Shown here: one piece after another, positions 8,399-16,616 of the stretch | Layout of the letters: the number at the start of each line of letters is the position of its first letter | Numbering within the stretch: position 1 is the stretch's first letter | From: Flavobacterium sp. | GTDB lineage: Bacteria; Bacteroidota; Bacteroidia; Flavobacteriales; Flavobacteriaceae | NCBI GenBank assembly: GCA_024709705.1 | Contig: JANJWE010000196.1 | Span: 1 to 20,419 of the forward strand | Direction: 5' to 3' | DNA length: 20,419 bases | Position numbers and translations under genes: made by a program | The notes under the pieces: model-generated | The model's input: the letters and a program-made list of their open reading frames with translations, nothing else | Database searches by the model: none | Told to the model about the DNA's origin: nothing

Positions 8399-10612
8399 AT
8401 GACTGAGATTGAAATTGAACAAGAAAATAAGGCTATTGCCCAAGAATATAAAGAACTTCTTCGTATAAGTTATCAAACCCTTTCGGCAGAAGATAAAAAA
8501 ATTATTCGAAAGGCATTTGATGTAGCTGTTGAAGCCCACAAAGATCAAAGAAGAAAATCGGGAGAAGCCTATATTTTCCATCCTATTGCAGTGGCCAAAA
8601 TTGTGGCTTCCGAAATTGGATTGGGTGCAACAGCTATTGCAGCTGCTTTAATGCACGATGTTGTTGAAGACTCGCCTATTACTGTAGCCGATTTGGAAAA
8701 AATGTTCAATCCGAAAATTGCTCAGCTCGTAGACGGTTTAACCAAAATTGCCAAAGTGAAAACCGATCAGGAAATTTCAATGCAAGCTGAAAATTTCCGA
8801 AAAATGCTTTTGACTTTGAATGATGATGTTCGGGTAATTTTAATCAAATTAGCCGACCGTTTGCACAACATGCAAACTATGGAATCAATGGCAGATTACA
8901 AACAAGCCAAAATTGCTTCGGAAACCCTCTACATTTATGCTCCTTTAGCTCACAGACTTGGATTGTATAACATTAAGACGAAATTAGAAGATTTGGGATT
9001 GAAGTATACCGAGCCCGATGTTTATGCCGACATTGTGAGTAAAATGAAAGAAAGTAAGGAGGAACAGGAAGCCTATATTAATTCAATCTCACAAGTACTT
9101 CAAAAATCTTTAGACGAAGAAGGTATTGAATATACCATAAAAGGCCGACCTAAATCTATTTATTCCATTCGCCGAAAAATGCTGGCTCAAGGCGTTACCT
9201 TTGATGAAGTATATGACAAATTTGCCCTACGCATTGTTTACAAATCCAACCCACATGACGAAAAATTCATTGCCTGGAAAATTTATTCTATAGTAACAGA
9301 TCATTACAGACCTAGCCCAAGTAGGTTAAGAGATTGGATTTCATCACCCAAAACGACTGGTTATGAAGCCCTTCATATAACTGTTATGGGACCCAAAGGA
9401 CGTTGGGTTGAAATCCAGGTTCGTAGTGAACGAATGGATGAAATTGCCGAAAAAGGATATGCAGCTCATTACAAATACAAGCAAGGTATTACCGAAGAAA
9501 ACACCTTGGATACTTGGTTAAATCTTTTAAAAGAAGCTCTGGAAAACTCTACTACCAATGCTGTAGATTTTGTAGAAGATTTTAAATTGAATTTATATTC
9601 CAAAGAAATCTATGTATTTACCCCAAAAGGGGAAATTAAATCGCTTCCCAAAGGAGCAACTTCGTTAGACTTTGCATTCAGTATACATTCCGAAATTGGA
9701 GTTCGTACCCGCGGAACTAGAGTAAATGGTAAATTAGTTCCATTGAATCATGTATTAAATAGTGGAGACCAAATTGAAGTAATTACTTCACCTAATCAAA
9801 AACCAAACTCACATTGGTTGGATTATGTTACCACATCAAGAGCTAAAAATAAAATTAAAAATGTATTAAACGAGGATACTAAAAAAATTGCCGAAGATGG
9901 TAAAGAATTATTAAACCGAAAATTACGTCATTTAAAAATTACTTTAAATGAAACAACGGTTAATGAACTCGTAAATTATTTCAAATTAAAAACCAGTTTA
10001 GACTTGTTCTATAGAGTAGGTATTGGAACGATTGATAACCAACAACTCAAAGATTATGCCTCTCAAAAAAGCAACACCTTAATCAATTTCTTTAAGAAAA
10101 TAAAACGATCGCCCTCTGTTGCTCCGGAACAAATTCAAAAAAATGAAATCAGTAAAAATTTTGACATGCTGGTTTTTGGGTCAGAACAAGACAAATTGGA
10201 TTACAAACTTTCCAGTTGTTGCAATCCTATTCCGGGCGATGAAGTTTTTGGTTTCTTAACTATAAATGATGGTATTAAAGTACATAGAAAAGACTGCCCA
10301 AATGCAATCAGTTTACAATCCAATTATGCATACCGAATAATTCAGGCCAAATGGATTGACTCTTCTCAAGAAGATTTTAAAGCCATTTTAAAAATTACTG
10401 GAATGGACACACTTGGACTTACTAACGAGCTTACAAGAGTGATTTCTAACCAAATGCATGTAAACATTCAAAGCATATCTTTAAGCGGTGAAGCCGGAAT
10501 TTTTAATGGTCAAGTTACAGTAGTAGTTCAAAATAACACCATTTTAAAACGACTTATAGAAAATATTAAAAAAATTGATGGTATTGACAAAGTGGTTCGT
10601 GTGAATAATTAA
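8399..10612 (+). CDS. Bifunctional RelA/SpoT (p)ppGpp synthetase/hydrolase
   Basis: This 737-residue protein has the full long-RSH layout. The HD hydrolase domain (about 40-195) carries R51/R52, H61, H86-D87, the ED pair at 90-91 and D153 in LADRLHNM. The synthetase domain (about 235-360) carries GRPKSIYSI (249-257), the loop RLRDWISSPKTTGYEALH (309-326) and VEIQVRSERMDEIAEKGYAAHY. The TGS domain is at about 400-465, followed by a helical region, the cysteine-containing segment SSCCNPIPGDEV and a C-terminal ACT domain (about 660-737). The synthetase loop reads R-x-R-D, i.e. basic like the RxKD of bifunctional Rel enzymes rather than the acidic ExDD of synthesis-only RelA. With an intact HD site, both synthesis and hydrolysis are expected. 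It controls the stringent response in the cytoplasm and on ribosomes, and (p)ppGpp typically inhibits purine synthesis enzymes. Confidence 0.97.
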   Translation: MTEIEIEQENKAIAQEYKELLRISYQTLSAEDKKIIRKAFDVAVEAHKDQRRKSGEAYIFHPIAVAKIVASEIGLGATAIAAALMHDVVEDSPITVADLEKMFNPKIAQLVDGLTKIAKVKTDQEISMQAENFRKMLLTLNDDVRVILIKLADRLHNMQTMESMADYKQAKIASETLYIYAPLAHRLGLYNIKTKLEDLGLKYTEPDVYADIVSKMKESKEEQEAYINSISQVLQKSLDEEGIEYTIKGRPKSIYSIRRKMLAQGVTFDEVYDKFALRIVYKSNPHDEKFIAWKIYSIVTDHYRPSPSRLRDWISSPKTTGYEALHITVMGPKGRWVEIQVRSERMDEIAEKGYAAHYKYKQGITEENTLDTWLNLLKEALENSTTNAVDFVEDFKLNLYSKEIYVFTPKGEIKSLPKGATSLDFAFSIHSEIGVRTRGTRVNGKLVPLNHVLNSGDQIEVITSPNQKPNSHWLDYVTTSRAKNKIKNVLNEDTKKIAEDGKELLNRKLRHLKITLNETTVNELVNYFKLKTSLDLFYRVGIGTIDNQQLKDYASQKSNTLINFFKKIKRSPSVAPEQIQKNEISKNFDMLVFGSEQDKLDYKLSSCCNPIPGDEVFGFLTINDGIKVHRKDCPNAISLQSNYAYRIIQAKWIDSSQEDFKAILKITGMDTLGLTNELTRVISNQMHVNIQSISLSGEAGIFNGQVTVVVQNNTILKRLIENIKKIDGIDKVVRVNN

Positions 10613-10681
10613 CACTCCCATCAATGTTGATAACCTCACAGCAAAAAAAAAGGCATTAGATGTAAAAACATAAAAATAATG

Positions 10682-10689
10682 TATCTTTG
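10682..10689 (+). promoter_or_regulatory. Promoter -7 element of the fur-purA unit
   Basis: TATCTTTG is an exact match to the Bacteroidota -7 consensus TAnnTTTG. There is no TTG at the ideal -33 spacing. It ends only 8 bases before the ATG at 10698 and 17 bases before the next in-frame ATG at 10707. Transcripts would therefore be nearly leaderless for the first start, or have about a 14-base leader for the second. Confidence 0.6.
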
Positions 10690-10697
10690 CAGATATC

Positions 10698-11156
10698 ATG
10701 AATCCAATGGAAAACAACAAAAATCAAGACATTGTAAAAAATGTTTTTACCAAGTTTTTGGAAGAAAAAGGGCATCGTAAAACTCCGGAAAGATATGCAA
10801 TTCTCCAAGAAATATACGATAGTTTGGAACATTTTGATATTGAATCGCTTTATATCAAAATGAAAAATAAAAACTACAGAGTTAGTAGAGCCACTTTATA
10901 CAATACAATAGAATTACTCTTAGAATGCGGATTAGTGAGAAGACATCAATTTGGTCAAAATCAAGCTCATTATGAAAAATCATACTTTGATAAACAACAC
11001 GACCATATCATAATGACAGATACCGGAGAAGTAATCGAATTTTGTGATCCAAGGATTCAACAAATTAAAAAAACCATAGAGGAAATCTTTAATATAGACA
11101 TACACAACCACTCGCTCTATCTCTACGGAAGCAAAAAAAGCACCACAACCGAATAA
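10698..11156 (+). CDS. Fur-family transcriptional regulator
   Basis: This 152-residue protein has a winged-helix DNA-binding domain (about 18-85) with the helix-turn-helix segment [21 protein letters not shown] (60-80). A metal-binding dimerization domain carries HDHI (101-104) and GEVIEFCD (110-117). The two structural-zinc cysteines usual after that motif in E. coli Fur (CxxC) are replaced ([10 protein letters not shown]). Only C77 and C116 remain, so the protein lacks the classical Cys4 zinc site, and metal specificity (Fe, Mn, Zn or peroxide sensing) cannot be assigned. The start could be ATG 10698 or ATG 10707. The promoter spacing favours 10707, but 10698 is kept here. The gene precedes purA by 39 bases and is probably co-transcribed with it. 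Confidence 0.93.
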   Translation: MNPMENNKNQDIVKNVFTKFLEEKGHRKTPERYAILQEIYDSLEHFDIESLYIKMKNKNYRVSRATLYNTIELLLECGLVRRHQFGQNQAHYEKSYFDKQHDHIIMTDTGEVIEFCDPRIQQIKKTIEEIFNIDIHNHSLYLYGSKKSTTTE

Positions 11157-11195
11157 CAAATAACTACATAAATAACTACAATAACACAAACTAAA

Positions 11196-12470
11196 ATGAC
11201 TGTTGATTTACTGTTAGGCCTACAATGGGGCGATGAAGGAAAAGGAAAAATCGTAGATGTTCTTACTTCAAAATACGATATAATTGCCCGATTTCAAGGA
11301 GGTCCAAATGCAGGACACACGTTAGAATTTGACGGAATCAAACATGTTCTAAGAACTATTCCATCGGGTATATTTCATCCTAATGCTCAAAATATCATAG
11401 GTAACGGAGTTGTAATTGATCCTGTTGTTTTTCAAAAAGAGCTGGAAGGATTAGAAAAGTTCCAAATGGATGTAAAGTCCAAATTGTTGATTTCAAGAAA
11501 AGCCCATCTCATTCTCCCAACGCATCGCCTTTTGGATGCTGCATCAGAGGCATCAAAAGGTAAAGCAAAAATTGGTTCTACTTTAAAAGGAATTGGCCCA
11601 ACATATATGGATAAAACCGGTCGAAATGGTTTACGAGTAGGTGATGTCGAACAATCTGATTTTTACGAAAAATACAGAGCTTTGGCAGAAAAACATGAAG
11701 CCATGATACAGTTTTATGATGTAAATTTACAGTACAACCTTGGCGAAATGGAAGAAGAATTTTTTAAAGCGATAGATGTTTTAAAAACTCTTACATTTAT
11801 TGATAGTGAAGAACATTTGAATACTGCACTTAAACAAGGAAAAACAATTTTGTGCGAAGGGGCTCAAGGTTCTTTACTTGACATTGATTTTGGAACCTAT
11901 CCCTTTGTTACTTCCTCAAATACAACAGCAGCCGGTGCTTGTACCGGTTTGGGTATAGCTCCCAATAGAGTAAAAGATGTTTTTGGAATTTTCAAAGCCT
12001 ATACTACACGTGTAGGAAGCGGACCTTTTCCCACCGAGCTTTTTGATGAAACCGGTCAAGCTATGGCTCGCATTGGAAACGAATTTGGTTCTGTTACAGG
12101 TCGTGCCAGACGTTGCGGATGGTTGGACTTAGTAGCTTTAAAATATGCAATCCAAGTAAACGGGGTAACCGAGTTGTACATGATGAAAGGCGATGTGCTT
12201 TCGGGGTTTGAAACCTTAAAAATTTGTACCGCATATCAATACAACGGCGAAATTATATCACATTTCCCCTATTCTATAGACAATGAAACTTTGAGCCCTA
12301 TTTACACCGAATTCAAAGGATGGCAAGCTGATTTAACAGGAATGACCAGCTATGACGAACTTCCTATGGAGCTCAAAGAATACATTCATTTTATTGAAAA
12401 AGAAGTAGAGGTACCCATTCGAATTGTATCTGTTGGCCCCGATAGAACACAAACTATTCTAAAACCTTAA
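11196..12470 (+). CDS. purA: Adenylosuccinate synthetase
   Basis: This 424-residue cytoplasmic enzyme condenses IMP with aspartate, using GTP, to give adenylosuccinate in the AMP branch of purine synthesis. Conserved blocks are the P-loop-like WGDEGKGK (11-18, catalytic D13), GGPNAGHT (35-42, catalytic H41), EGAQGSLLDIDFGTYP, the SNTTAAGACTGLG block, TTRVGSGPFPTEL, the arginine-rich TGRARRCGWLD segment that binds substrate and the C-terminal GPDRTQTI nucleotide-binding segment. Length is typical. It follows the Fur-family gene by 39 bases and ends at the palindromic terminator at 12479-12498. Co-transcription with a Fur-type regulator hints at metal- or stress-linked control, which is inference. 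Confidence 0.98.
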   Translation: MTVDLLLGLQWGDEGKGKIVDVLTSKYDIIARFQGGPNAGHTLEFDGIKHVLRTIPSGIFHPNAQNIIGNGVVIDPVVFQKELEGLEKFQMDVKSKLLISRKAHLILPTHRLLDAASEASKGKAKIGSTLKGIGPTYMDKTGRNGLRVGDVEQSDFYEKYRALAEKHEAMIQFYDVNLQYNLGEMEEEFFKAIDVLKTLTFIDSEEHLNTALKQGKTILCEGAQGSLLDIDFGTYPFVTSSNTTAAGACTGLGIAPNRVKDVFGIFKAYTTRVGSGPFPTELFDETGQAMARIGNEFGSVTGRARRCGWLDLVALKYAIQVNGVTELYMMKGDVLSGFETLKICTAYQYNGEIISHFPYSIDNETLSPIYTEFKGWQADLTGMTSYDELPMELKEYIHFIEKEVEVPIRIVSVGPDRTQTILKP

Positions 12471-12473
12471 ATA

Positions 12474-12503
12474 AAAAAATCCCATCAATTGATGGGATTT
12501 TTC
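12474..12503. terminator. Bidirectional terminator between purA and the convergent ankyrin gene
   Basis: A perfect 20-base palindrome (12479-12498; arms ATCCCATC and GATGGGAT around AATT) is flanked on the left by a run of A and on the right by a run of T. Read on either strand it forms a hairpin followed by T residues. It lies 8 bases after the purA stop and about 25 bases after the stop of the minus-strand ankyrin gene, so it should serve both convergent genes. Confidence 0.92.
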
Positions 12504-12522
12504 ACCTTATAACTAACTCAAT

Positions 12523-12912
12523 TTAGGATTGTACCAAAGTTTTTAGATAAGCTACAACTTCTGTTGCTCTTGAGTTTTCAGCATGATTTAATACAGAAAA
12601 ACCACGTGAATCCGTTTCCTTTGGATTGGCACCTTTGGAAATTAAAAACTTAACAATATCTAATTGATTGTATCGGGCAGCATACATTAATGGGGTTAAA
12701 CCATTTGTTTTTTCGTGTATATCTGCACCATATTCGATAAATTTCTTTACCAAATCTAATTCACCTTTACTAATAGCCACACATAAGGGCGTACCGTAAT
12801 ATTTTGCATAAACATTAGTCTCATGATTTGAGCCACTGTTTGAATTTGAAGCTACTGAAGGACTAACGATTCCTAAAAGAGCAATTCCCAAATAAAAAAT
12901 TGATTTTTTCAT
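12523..12912 (-). CDS. Small exported ankyrin-repeat protein
   Basis: This 129-residue protein begins with a signal peptide (MKKSIFYLGIALLGIVSPSVA, cleavage near residue 21). A short Ser/Asn/Gly-rich linker and about three ankyrin repeats follow. One is near 39-68 (TPLCVAISKGELDLVKKFIEYGADI), one near 70-101 (GLTPLMYAARYNQLDIVKFLISKGA), and a degenerate one spans 103-126 (GFSVLNHAENSRATEVVAYL). Ankyrin repeats are protein-binding scaffolds. Export suggests a periplasmic binding partner, which is unknown. No enzymatic domain is present. The ATG at 12912 is 12 bases from a seven-copy TTGA repeat on the plus strand (TCAA as read by this gene), so expression could vary with repeat number. It is monocistronic, convergent with purA and downstream of purC but separated from it by a terminator. 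Confidence 0.88.
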   Translation of the reverse strand: MKKSIFYLGIALLGIVSPSVASNSNSGSNHETNVYAKYYGTPLCVAISKGELDLVKKFIEYGADIHEKTNGLTPLMYAARYNQLDIVKFLISKGANPKETDSRGFSVLNHAENSRATEVVAYLKTLVQS

Positions 12913-12922
12913 ACTGTTCGTT

Positions 12923-12953
<31 letters not shown>

Positions 12954-12960
12954 GATTTTT

Positions 12961-12970
12961 GAATCGATTC
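12961..12970. promoter_or_regulatory. Palindrome GAATCGATTC upstream of the ankyrin gene
   Basis: A perfect 10-base palindrome lies just beyond the TTGA tract. On the minus strand it directly follows TACTTTAG, one mismatch from TAnnTTTG and a possible -7 element. It may be an operator or the transcription start region of the ankyrin gene. Chance is possible. Confidence 0.3.
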
Positions 12971-13035
12971 TAAAGTAATAGACGACCTAAAAAGCTATTT
13001 GTTACAACCTCAAGATATTATAACAATTTTTTAAC

Positions 13036-13064
13036 AAAACAAAAAGCCACGCTCATTGCGTGGC
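13036..13064 (-). terminator. Terminator of purC
   Basis: On the minus strand GCCACGC (13064-13058) pairs with GCGTGGC (13052-13046) around a 5-base loop, followed by TTTTTGTTTTG. It lies 24 bases beyond the purC stop codon and separates purC from the ankyrin gene. Confidence 0.92.
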
Positions 13065-13087
13065 CTTTTATCTGTGGCTTCTTAAAA

Positions 13088-14038
13088 CTAGTTTTGGGCT
13101 AAAAACGCCAAAACCTTATTTTCAATGCGATGGTTTATATCAGAGATATCTGCTTTTTCAAATTTTTCTCCTATGATATTTTCATACAATTCGATATATC
13201 GTTCTGAAACAGATTCAATGTAGGCATCTGTCATTTCGGGTATTACTTGACCTTCTTTTCCTTGAAATCCATTTTCAATCAACCATCTCCGAACAAATTC
13301 TTTAGACAACTGTTTTTGTTCTACCCCTTGATCCTGTCTTTCTTGATATCCTTCTTTGTAAAAATAACGAGAAGAATCAGGAGTATGAATCTCATCAATT
13401 AATACAATTTTACCGTCTTTGGTTTTACCAAATTCGTATTTGGTATCTACTAAAATCAAACCTCTTTGGGCTGCAATTTCAGTTCCTCTTTGAAACAATA
13501 AGCGAGTGTAGTTTTCCAATTGAATATAATCCGATTCTGAGACAATACCATTACTTAAGATTTCCTCTCTTGAAATATCAGCATCATGAGAACCATTTGG
13601 AGCTTTGGTCGTAGGAGTAATTATTGGTTGGGGTAATTTATCATTTTCTTTGAGCCCATCTATTAATTCAACACCACACAAAATTCGTTTTCCTTGAGCA
13701 TACTCTCTTGCAGCGTGACCGGATAAATAACCTCTAATGACCATTTCTACTTTAAAAGGTTCACACAAATACCCAATGGCTACATTGGGATCTGGAGTAG
13801 CTATTAGCCAATTGGGAACGATATCAGAAGTCAATTGCATAAATCTAGTAGCAATCTGATTTAAAATTTGACCTTTAAATGGTATTCCTCTAGGCATGAC
13901 CACATCAAAGGCAGAAAGTCTATCTGTTGCAATCATTACCAAGAGTTCATCATTAATTGTATAAACTTCTCTTACTTTTCCACGGTAAACCGATTTCTGA
14001 CCGGGAAAATGAAAATTGGTTGAAGTAAGTGTATTCAT
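13088..14038 (-). CDS. purC: Phosphoribosylaminoimidazole-succinocarboxamide synthase (SAICAR synthetase)
   Basis: This cytoplasmic enzyme joins CAIR with aspartate using ATP to form SAICAR, a step of de novo IMP synthesis. Conserved segments are YRGKVREVY near the N-terminus (ATP-binding beginning), [42 protein letters not shown] and [12 protein letters not shown]. At about 316 residues it is the longer version, like yeast Ade1 and other Bacteroidota enzymes, rather than the roughly 237-residue E. coli type. The frame can be extended to a TTG at 14060-14062, but that TTG is the end of a perfect TACTTTTG promoter element. The ATG at 14038 is therefore the start, giving [13 protein letters not shown]. 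The gene ends at a terminator and is probably transcribed alone. Confidence 0.97.
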   Translation of the reverse strand: MNTLTSTNFHFPGQKSVYRGKVREVYTINDELLVMIATDRLSAFDVVMPRGIPFKGQILNQIATRFMQLTSDIVPNWLIATPDPNVAIGYLCEPFKVEMVIRGYLSGHAAREYAQGKRILCGVELIDGLKENDKLPQPIITPTTKAPNGSHDADISREEILSNGIVSESDYIQLENYTRLLFQRGTEIAAQRGLILVDTKYEFGKTKDGKIVLIDEIHTPDSSRYFYKEGYQERQDQGVEQKQLSKEFVRRWLIENGFQGKEGQVIPEMTDAYIESVSERYIELYENIIGEKFEKADISDINHRIENKVLAFLAQN

Positions 14039-14059
14039 GAGTTGTGTTGTTGTGAAGTG

Positions 14060-14067
14060 CAAAAGTA
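14060..14067 (-). promoter_or_regulatory. Promoter -7 element of purC
   Basis: On the minus strand this reads TACTTTTG, an exact match to TAnnTTTG. It lies 21 bases upstream of the ATG at 14038. Its last three bases are the alternative TTG codon, which therefore cannot be part of the mRNA. The -33 TTG is not evident at ideal spacing. Confidence 0.65.
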
Positions 14068-14103
14068 AAAATTATAACTCACTTTTTATTCATAGTTCTG
14101 TAA

Positions 14104-14131
14104 AAATAAAAAAGGACAGCAATTGCTGTCC
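14104..14131 (-). terminator. Terminator of the outer-membrane protein gene
   Basis: An 18-base perfect palindrome (14114-14131; GGACAGC-AATT-GCTGTCC) is followed on the minus strand by TTTTTTATTTTTA. It lies 23 bases beyond the stop of the beta-barrel gene. It is upstream of the purC promoter and insulates the two. Confidence 0.92.
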
Positions 14132-14154
14132 TCTATACTTAAACCCATTGGATT

Positions 14155-14658
14155 TTAAAACATAATATTATAGGTAGCCCCAATACCAATCGTTTGAATA
14201 TCGGTACTGTTTTCGGCAAAAGTGTGTTGGTAATACCCATAAATATTCCATTTTTTATTATGGTAGCCAATTTGGGGATTCACATAAAAACCACCTGAAT
14301 TTTGATCTACATTCGTTAAAAAAGCATAACCTAAATCAGATCCTATAAACAAACCTTCTTGTTTAAAATAATAACGTGCAAAACCCCCTACCGGAATAAT
14401 ACCAAAATCATCCGCTCCATCTTTACCCAAAAAATGAGTATATCCCGAAGCAATACCAATTCCAAAATTTGGATTAACCAAATATTGGCCTCTTAGATCT
14501 AATCCCACAGTAAATGAAGAAAAATCCGCAGCATCACCAATAGGAATACCGGCATTTATACCGGCTTTAAACCATGAATTTTGAGGAGTAATGTCTAACT
14601 CTTGCCCATTAGAAACGGTAGCAATTAAAAAGCTGAATACTAAAATTACTTTTTTCAT
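14155..14658 (-). CDS. Small outer-membrane beta-barrel protein
   Basis: This 167-residue protein has a signal peptide (MKKVILVFSFLIATVSNGQ, cleavage near residue 19). Alternating aromatic/polar strands follow, e.g. SWFKAGINAGIPIG, FTVGLDLRGQYLV, FGIGIASGYTHFL, GGFARYYF, LFIGSDLGYAF, FYVNPQIGYHNK, WNIYGYYQHTF and IQTIGIGATYNIMF. It ends in a terminal phenylalanine, the usual beta-barrel C-terminal signal. About eight strands fit an OmpX/OmpW-size or 'outer membrane protein beta-barrel domain' family member. Ligand and role are unknown. It lies 67 bases downstream of phoH on the same strand and ends at its own terminator. Confidence 0.85.
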   Translation of the reverse strand: MKKVILVFSFLIATVSNGQELDITPQNSWFKAGINAGIPIGDAADFSSFTVGLDLRGQYLVNPNFGIGIASGYTHFLGKDGADDFGIIPVGGFARYYFKQEGLFIGSDLGYAFLTNVDQNSGGFYVNPQIGYHNKKWNIYGYYQHTFAENSTDIQTIGIGATYNIMF

Positions 14659-14725
14659 TTGTTACGATTTGAAGTTAATAAATCCCAACCAGACAAAAAA
14701 CATGCCAAATCTGTCAATAAAAAAA

Positions 14726-15676
14726 CTAATCGTGATTTTCAATACTCTTGTAGGCATCAATAATTTTCTTAACTAAACGATGTCTTACAATATCCTTATC
14801 GTCTAAATATAAAATACCTACACCCTCAACATCTTTAAGAATTAGCAAGGCTTCTTTGAGTCCGGAAATGGTACGTCTGGGCAAATCTACTTGTCCAGGA
14901 TCACCAGTAATAATAAACTTTGCATTTTTGCCCATACGCGTAAGAAACATTTTCATTTGCGAGTGCGTTGTATTTTGAGCTTCATCCAGAATTACAAAGG
15001 CATTGTCTAGAGTTCGCCCTCTCATAAAAGCCAAAGGTGCAATTTGAATAATCCCTTTTAAAATATAATCCTCTAATGTTTGCGGCGGAAGCATGTCTCG
15101 CAAAGCATCATACAAAGGTTGCATGTAGGGATCTAATTTTTCTTTCATATCGCCAGGCAGAAATCCTAAATTTTCTCCGGCCTCTACCGCTGGTCGAGTT
15201 AAAATAATTCGTTTTACTTGTTTTTCTTTCAAAGCTTTTACAGCTAGAGCAACACCGGTGTAGGTTTTCCCGGTTCCGGCCGGACCTACAGCAAAAACCA
15301 TATCGTTTTTATGAATCAAATCCACCATTTTTTGTTGATTGGGAGTCATCGCTTTTATCAACTTCCCTCCTATGCCGTGAACCAAAATTTTGTCGTGATC
15401 CGGCATTTGTTGTTCTTCTTGAGAATTACTCTGAATTACCCTATCAATTACGTTGGTATCAATATTATTGTAACGTGTAAAATGAAGCATCAATCTATTA
15501 AATCGATTTTCAAATTCATCTAATACTTCCTTCTCGCCGTAGGCCTTGAGTGTAGTTCCTCTAGCCACAATTTTTAACTTTGGATAGTATTTTTTAATCG
15601 TTTCAAGATGTGTATCTTGAGCACCCCAAAACTCTTTTGGAGCAATGTCGTGAAGTTCAATTATTCTTTCGTTCAA
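14726..15676 (-). CDS. PhoH family ATPase (TTG start)
   Basis: This is a 316-residue PhoH/PhoL-type P-loop ATPase. An N-terminal KH-like region (about 1-100) precedes the ATPase core. The core shows Walker A GPAGTGKT (131-138), the conserved TRPAVEAGENLGFLPGD block (160-176) and Walker B VILDEAQN (228-235), followed by TTHSQMKMFLTRMG and TGDPGQVDLP. PhoH proteins are linked to RNA metabolism and ribosome maturation (often beside ybeY in other bacteria), but the precise role here cannot be read. The start is TTG (15674-15676). MNERIIELHDIAPKEFWG is the usual beginning of the Bacteroidota version, and no ATG lies near. The gene is divergent from the DUF62 gene. No hairpin terminator is seen after its stop, so read-through into the outer-membrane protein gene is possible. 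Confidence 0.96.
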   Translation of the reverse strand: MNERIIELHDIAPKEFWGAQDTHLETIKKYYPKLKIVARGTTLKAYGEKEVLDEFENRFNRLMLHFTRYNNIDTNVIDRVIQSNSQEEQQMPDHDKILVHGIGGKLIKAMTPNQQKMVDLIHKNDMVFAVGPAGTGKTYTGVALAVKALKEKQVKRIILTRPAVEAGENLGFLPGDMKEKLDPYMQPLYDALRDMLPPQTLEDYILKGIIQIAPLAFMRGRTLDNAFVILDEAQNTTHSQMKMFLTRMGKNAKFIITGDPGQVDLPRRTISGLKEALLILKDVEGVGILYLDDKDIVRHRLVKKIIDAYKSIENHD

Positions 15677-15716
15677 AAGCAGAAGTATTAAAATTAAAAA
15701 ATAGGTTTTTAATTAT

Positions 15717-15724
15717 TAGATTTG
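15717..15724 (+). promoter_or_regulatory. Promoter -7 element of the DUF62/ABM operon
   Basis: TAGATTTG is an exact TAnnTTTG match, 58 bases before the ATG at 15783, in the divergent region between phoH and the DUF62 gene. TTA at 15694-15696 is a poor -33 candidate. The implied leader is about 55 bases long. Confidence 0.5.
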
Positions 15725-15782
15725 CATCTCTCAAATTTAAGTAAAAATGTCGTAGTCATTACGAATAGTTATAAACAAAAAC

Positions 15783-16616
15783 ATGTCAATAATTACATTA
15801 ACTACCGATTACGGATTGAAAGACCACTTCGTTGGGGCTTTGAAAGGAAAGCTTCTTTCTGAGTTTCCGGAAGCCAATATTATTGATATTTCTCATGACA
15901 TCGATCCTTTTAATACAGCTCAAGCGAGCTACATAATTCAAGCGGCCTACAGTAGTTTTCCCAAAGGAACTGTGCATATCATTGGGGTAGATTCTGAAAG
16001 AACCATAGAAAATGAACATATTGCCATGCAATGGAATGACCATTATTTTATTTGTGCAGATAATGGTATTTTAAGCATGTTGGTTCAGCGTTTTGTCCCT
16101 CAAAAAATTGTGGCTATAAATATACATGACAGATTACCGGCAGAGGCGACAGATTTGGATGTTTTTAAAACCGTGGCATGTCATTTGGCAAAAGGAGGAA
16201 ATTTAAATGTAATAGGAAAGGAAATTTCGGCTTTAAAAGCTATTACCGATTTACAACCCATTGTTTCAAAAGATGGAAACTCAATCAAAGGAAACATTAT
16301 TTATATTGACCATTTTGGAAATGTTGTAGTGAATATAAGTAAAAAACAATTTTTAGAATTAGGCAAAGGTCGGCCCTATGAGATTGACCTTAAACCCAAA
16401 CCCTTAAAAACTATTTTACCCAATTATTCCTCTGTAGCTTTATCTGATAAATTCCCATTAAAATATTTTGAAGGTGAGAAGTTGGCCATATTCAACGAAG
16501 CCGGTTTTCTGGAAATCGCCCTTTTTAGAAGTAATCCCAACACGGTAGGAAGTGCATCTAGCCTATTGGGTTTAGGATACAGAGATGTTATAACCATTAA
16601 TTTTAAAGAATCCTAA
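15783..16616 (+). CDS. DUF62 family protein (SAM hydroxide adenosyltransferase-like)
   Basis: This 277-residue protein belongs to the DUF62/fluorinase superfamily, whose common members hydrolyse S-adenosylmethionine to adenosine and methionine. Landmarks are the N-terminal TLTTDYGLKDHFVGALKG (5-22), IIDISHDI (33-40), AQASYIIQAAYSSFPKGTVHIIGVD (about 46-70), a C(A)DNG motif (91-95) and the C-terminal domain with IDHFGNVVVNIS. The canonical VDPGVG-x-x-R stretch is shortened to GVDSER (68-73). The FHGRDIFAP-type motif that supplies a catalytic histidine aligns with TDLDVFKT, so D70 is kept but the histidine appears absent. Activity may therefore differ from the textbook enzyme. Nothing suggests a halogenase. 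Its stop codon overlaps the start of the next gene by one base (TAATG at 16614-16618). Confidence 0.9.
   Translation: MSIITLTTDYGLKDHFVGALKGKLLSEFPEANIIDISHDIDPFNTAQASYIIQAAYSSFPKGTVHIIGVDSERTIENEHIAMQWNDHYFICADNGILSMLVQRFVPQKIVAINIHDRLPAEATDLDVFKTVACHLAKGGNLNVIGKEISALKAITDLQPIVSKDGNSIKGNIIYIDHFGNVVVNISKKQFLELGKGRPYEIDLKPKPLKTILPNYSSVALSDKFPLKYFEGEKLAIFNEAGFLEIALFRSNPNTVGSASSLLGLGYRDVITINFKES

Noticed and set aside
12523..12912. Exported ankyrin protein as an immunity protein of a toxin system
   Set aside because: No toxin or secretion-effector gene is adjacent, and the neighbours are purA and purC with terminators on both sides.
14659..14725. Terminator between phoH and the outer-membrane protein gene
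   Set aside because: There is a T run right after the phoH stop but no stem could be found in front of it.
15783..16616. DUF62 protein as a fluorinase or chlorinase
   Set aside because: No halogenase-specific insertion or biosynthetic gene context is visible; the gene neighbours are housekeeping.
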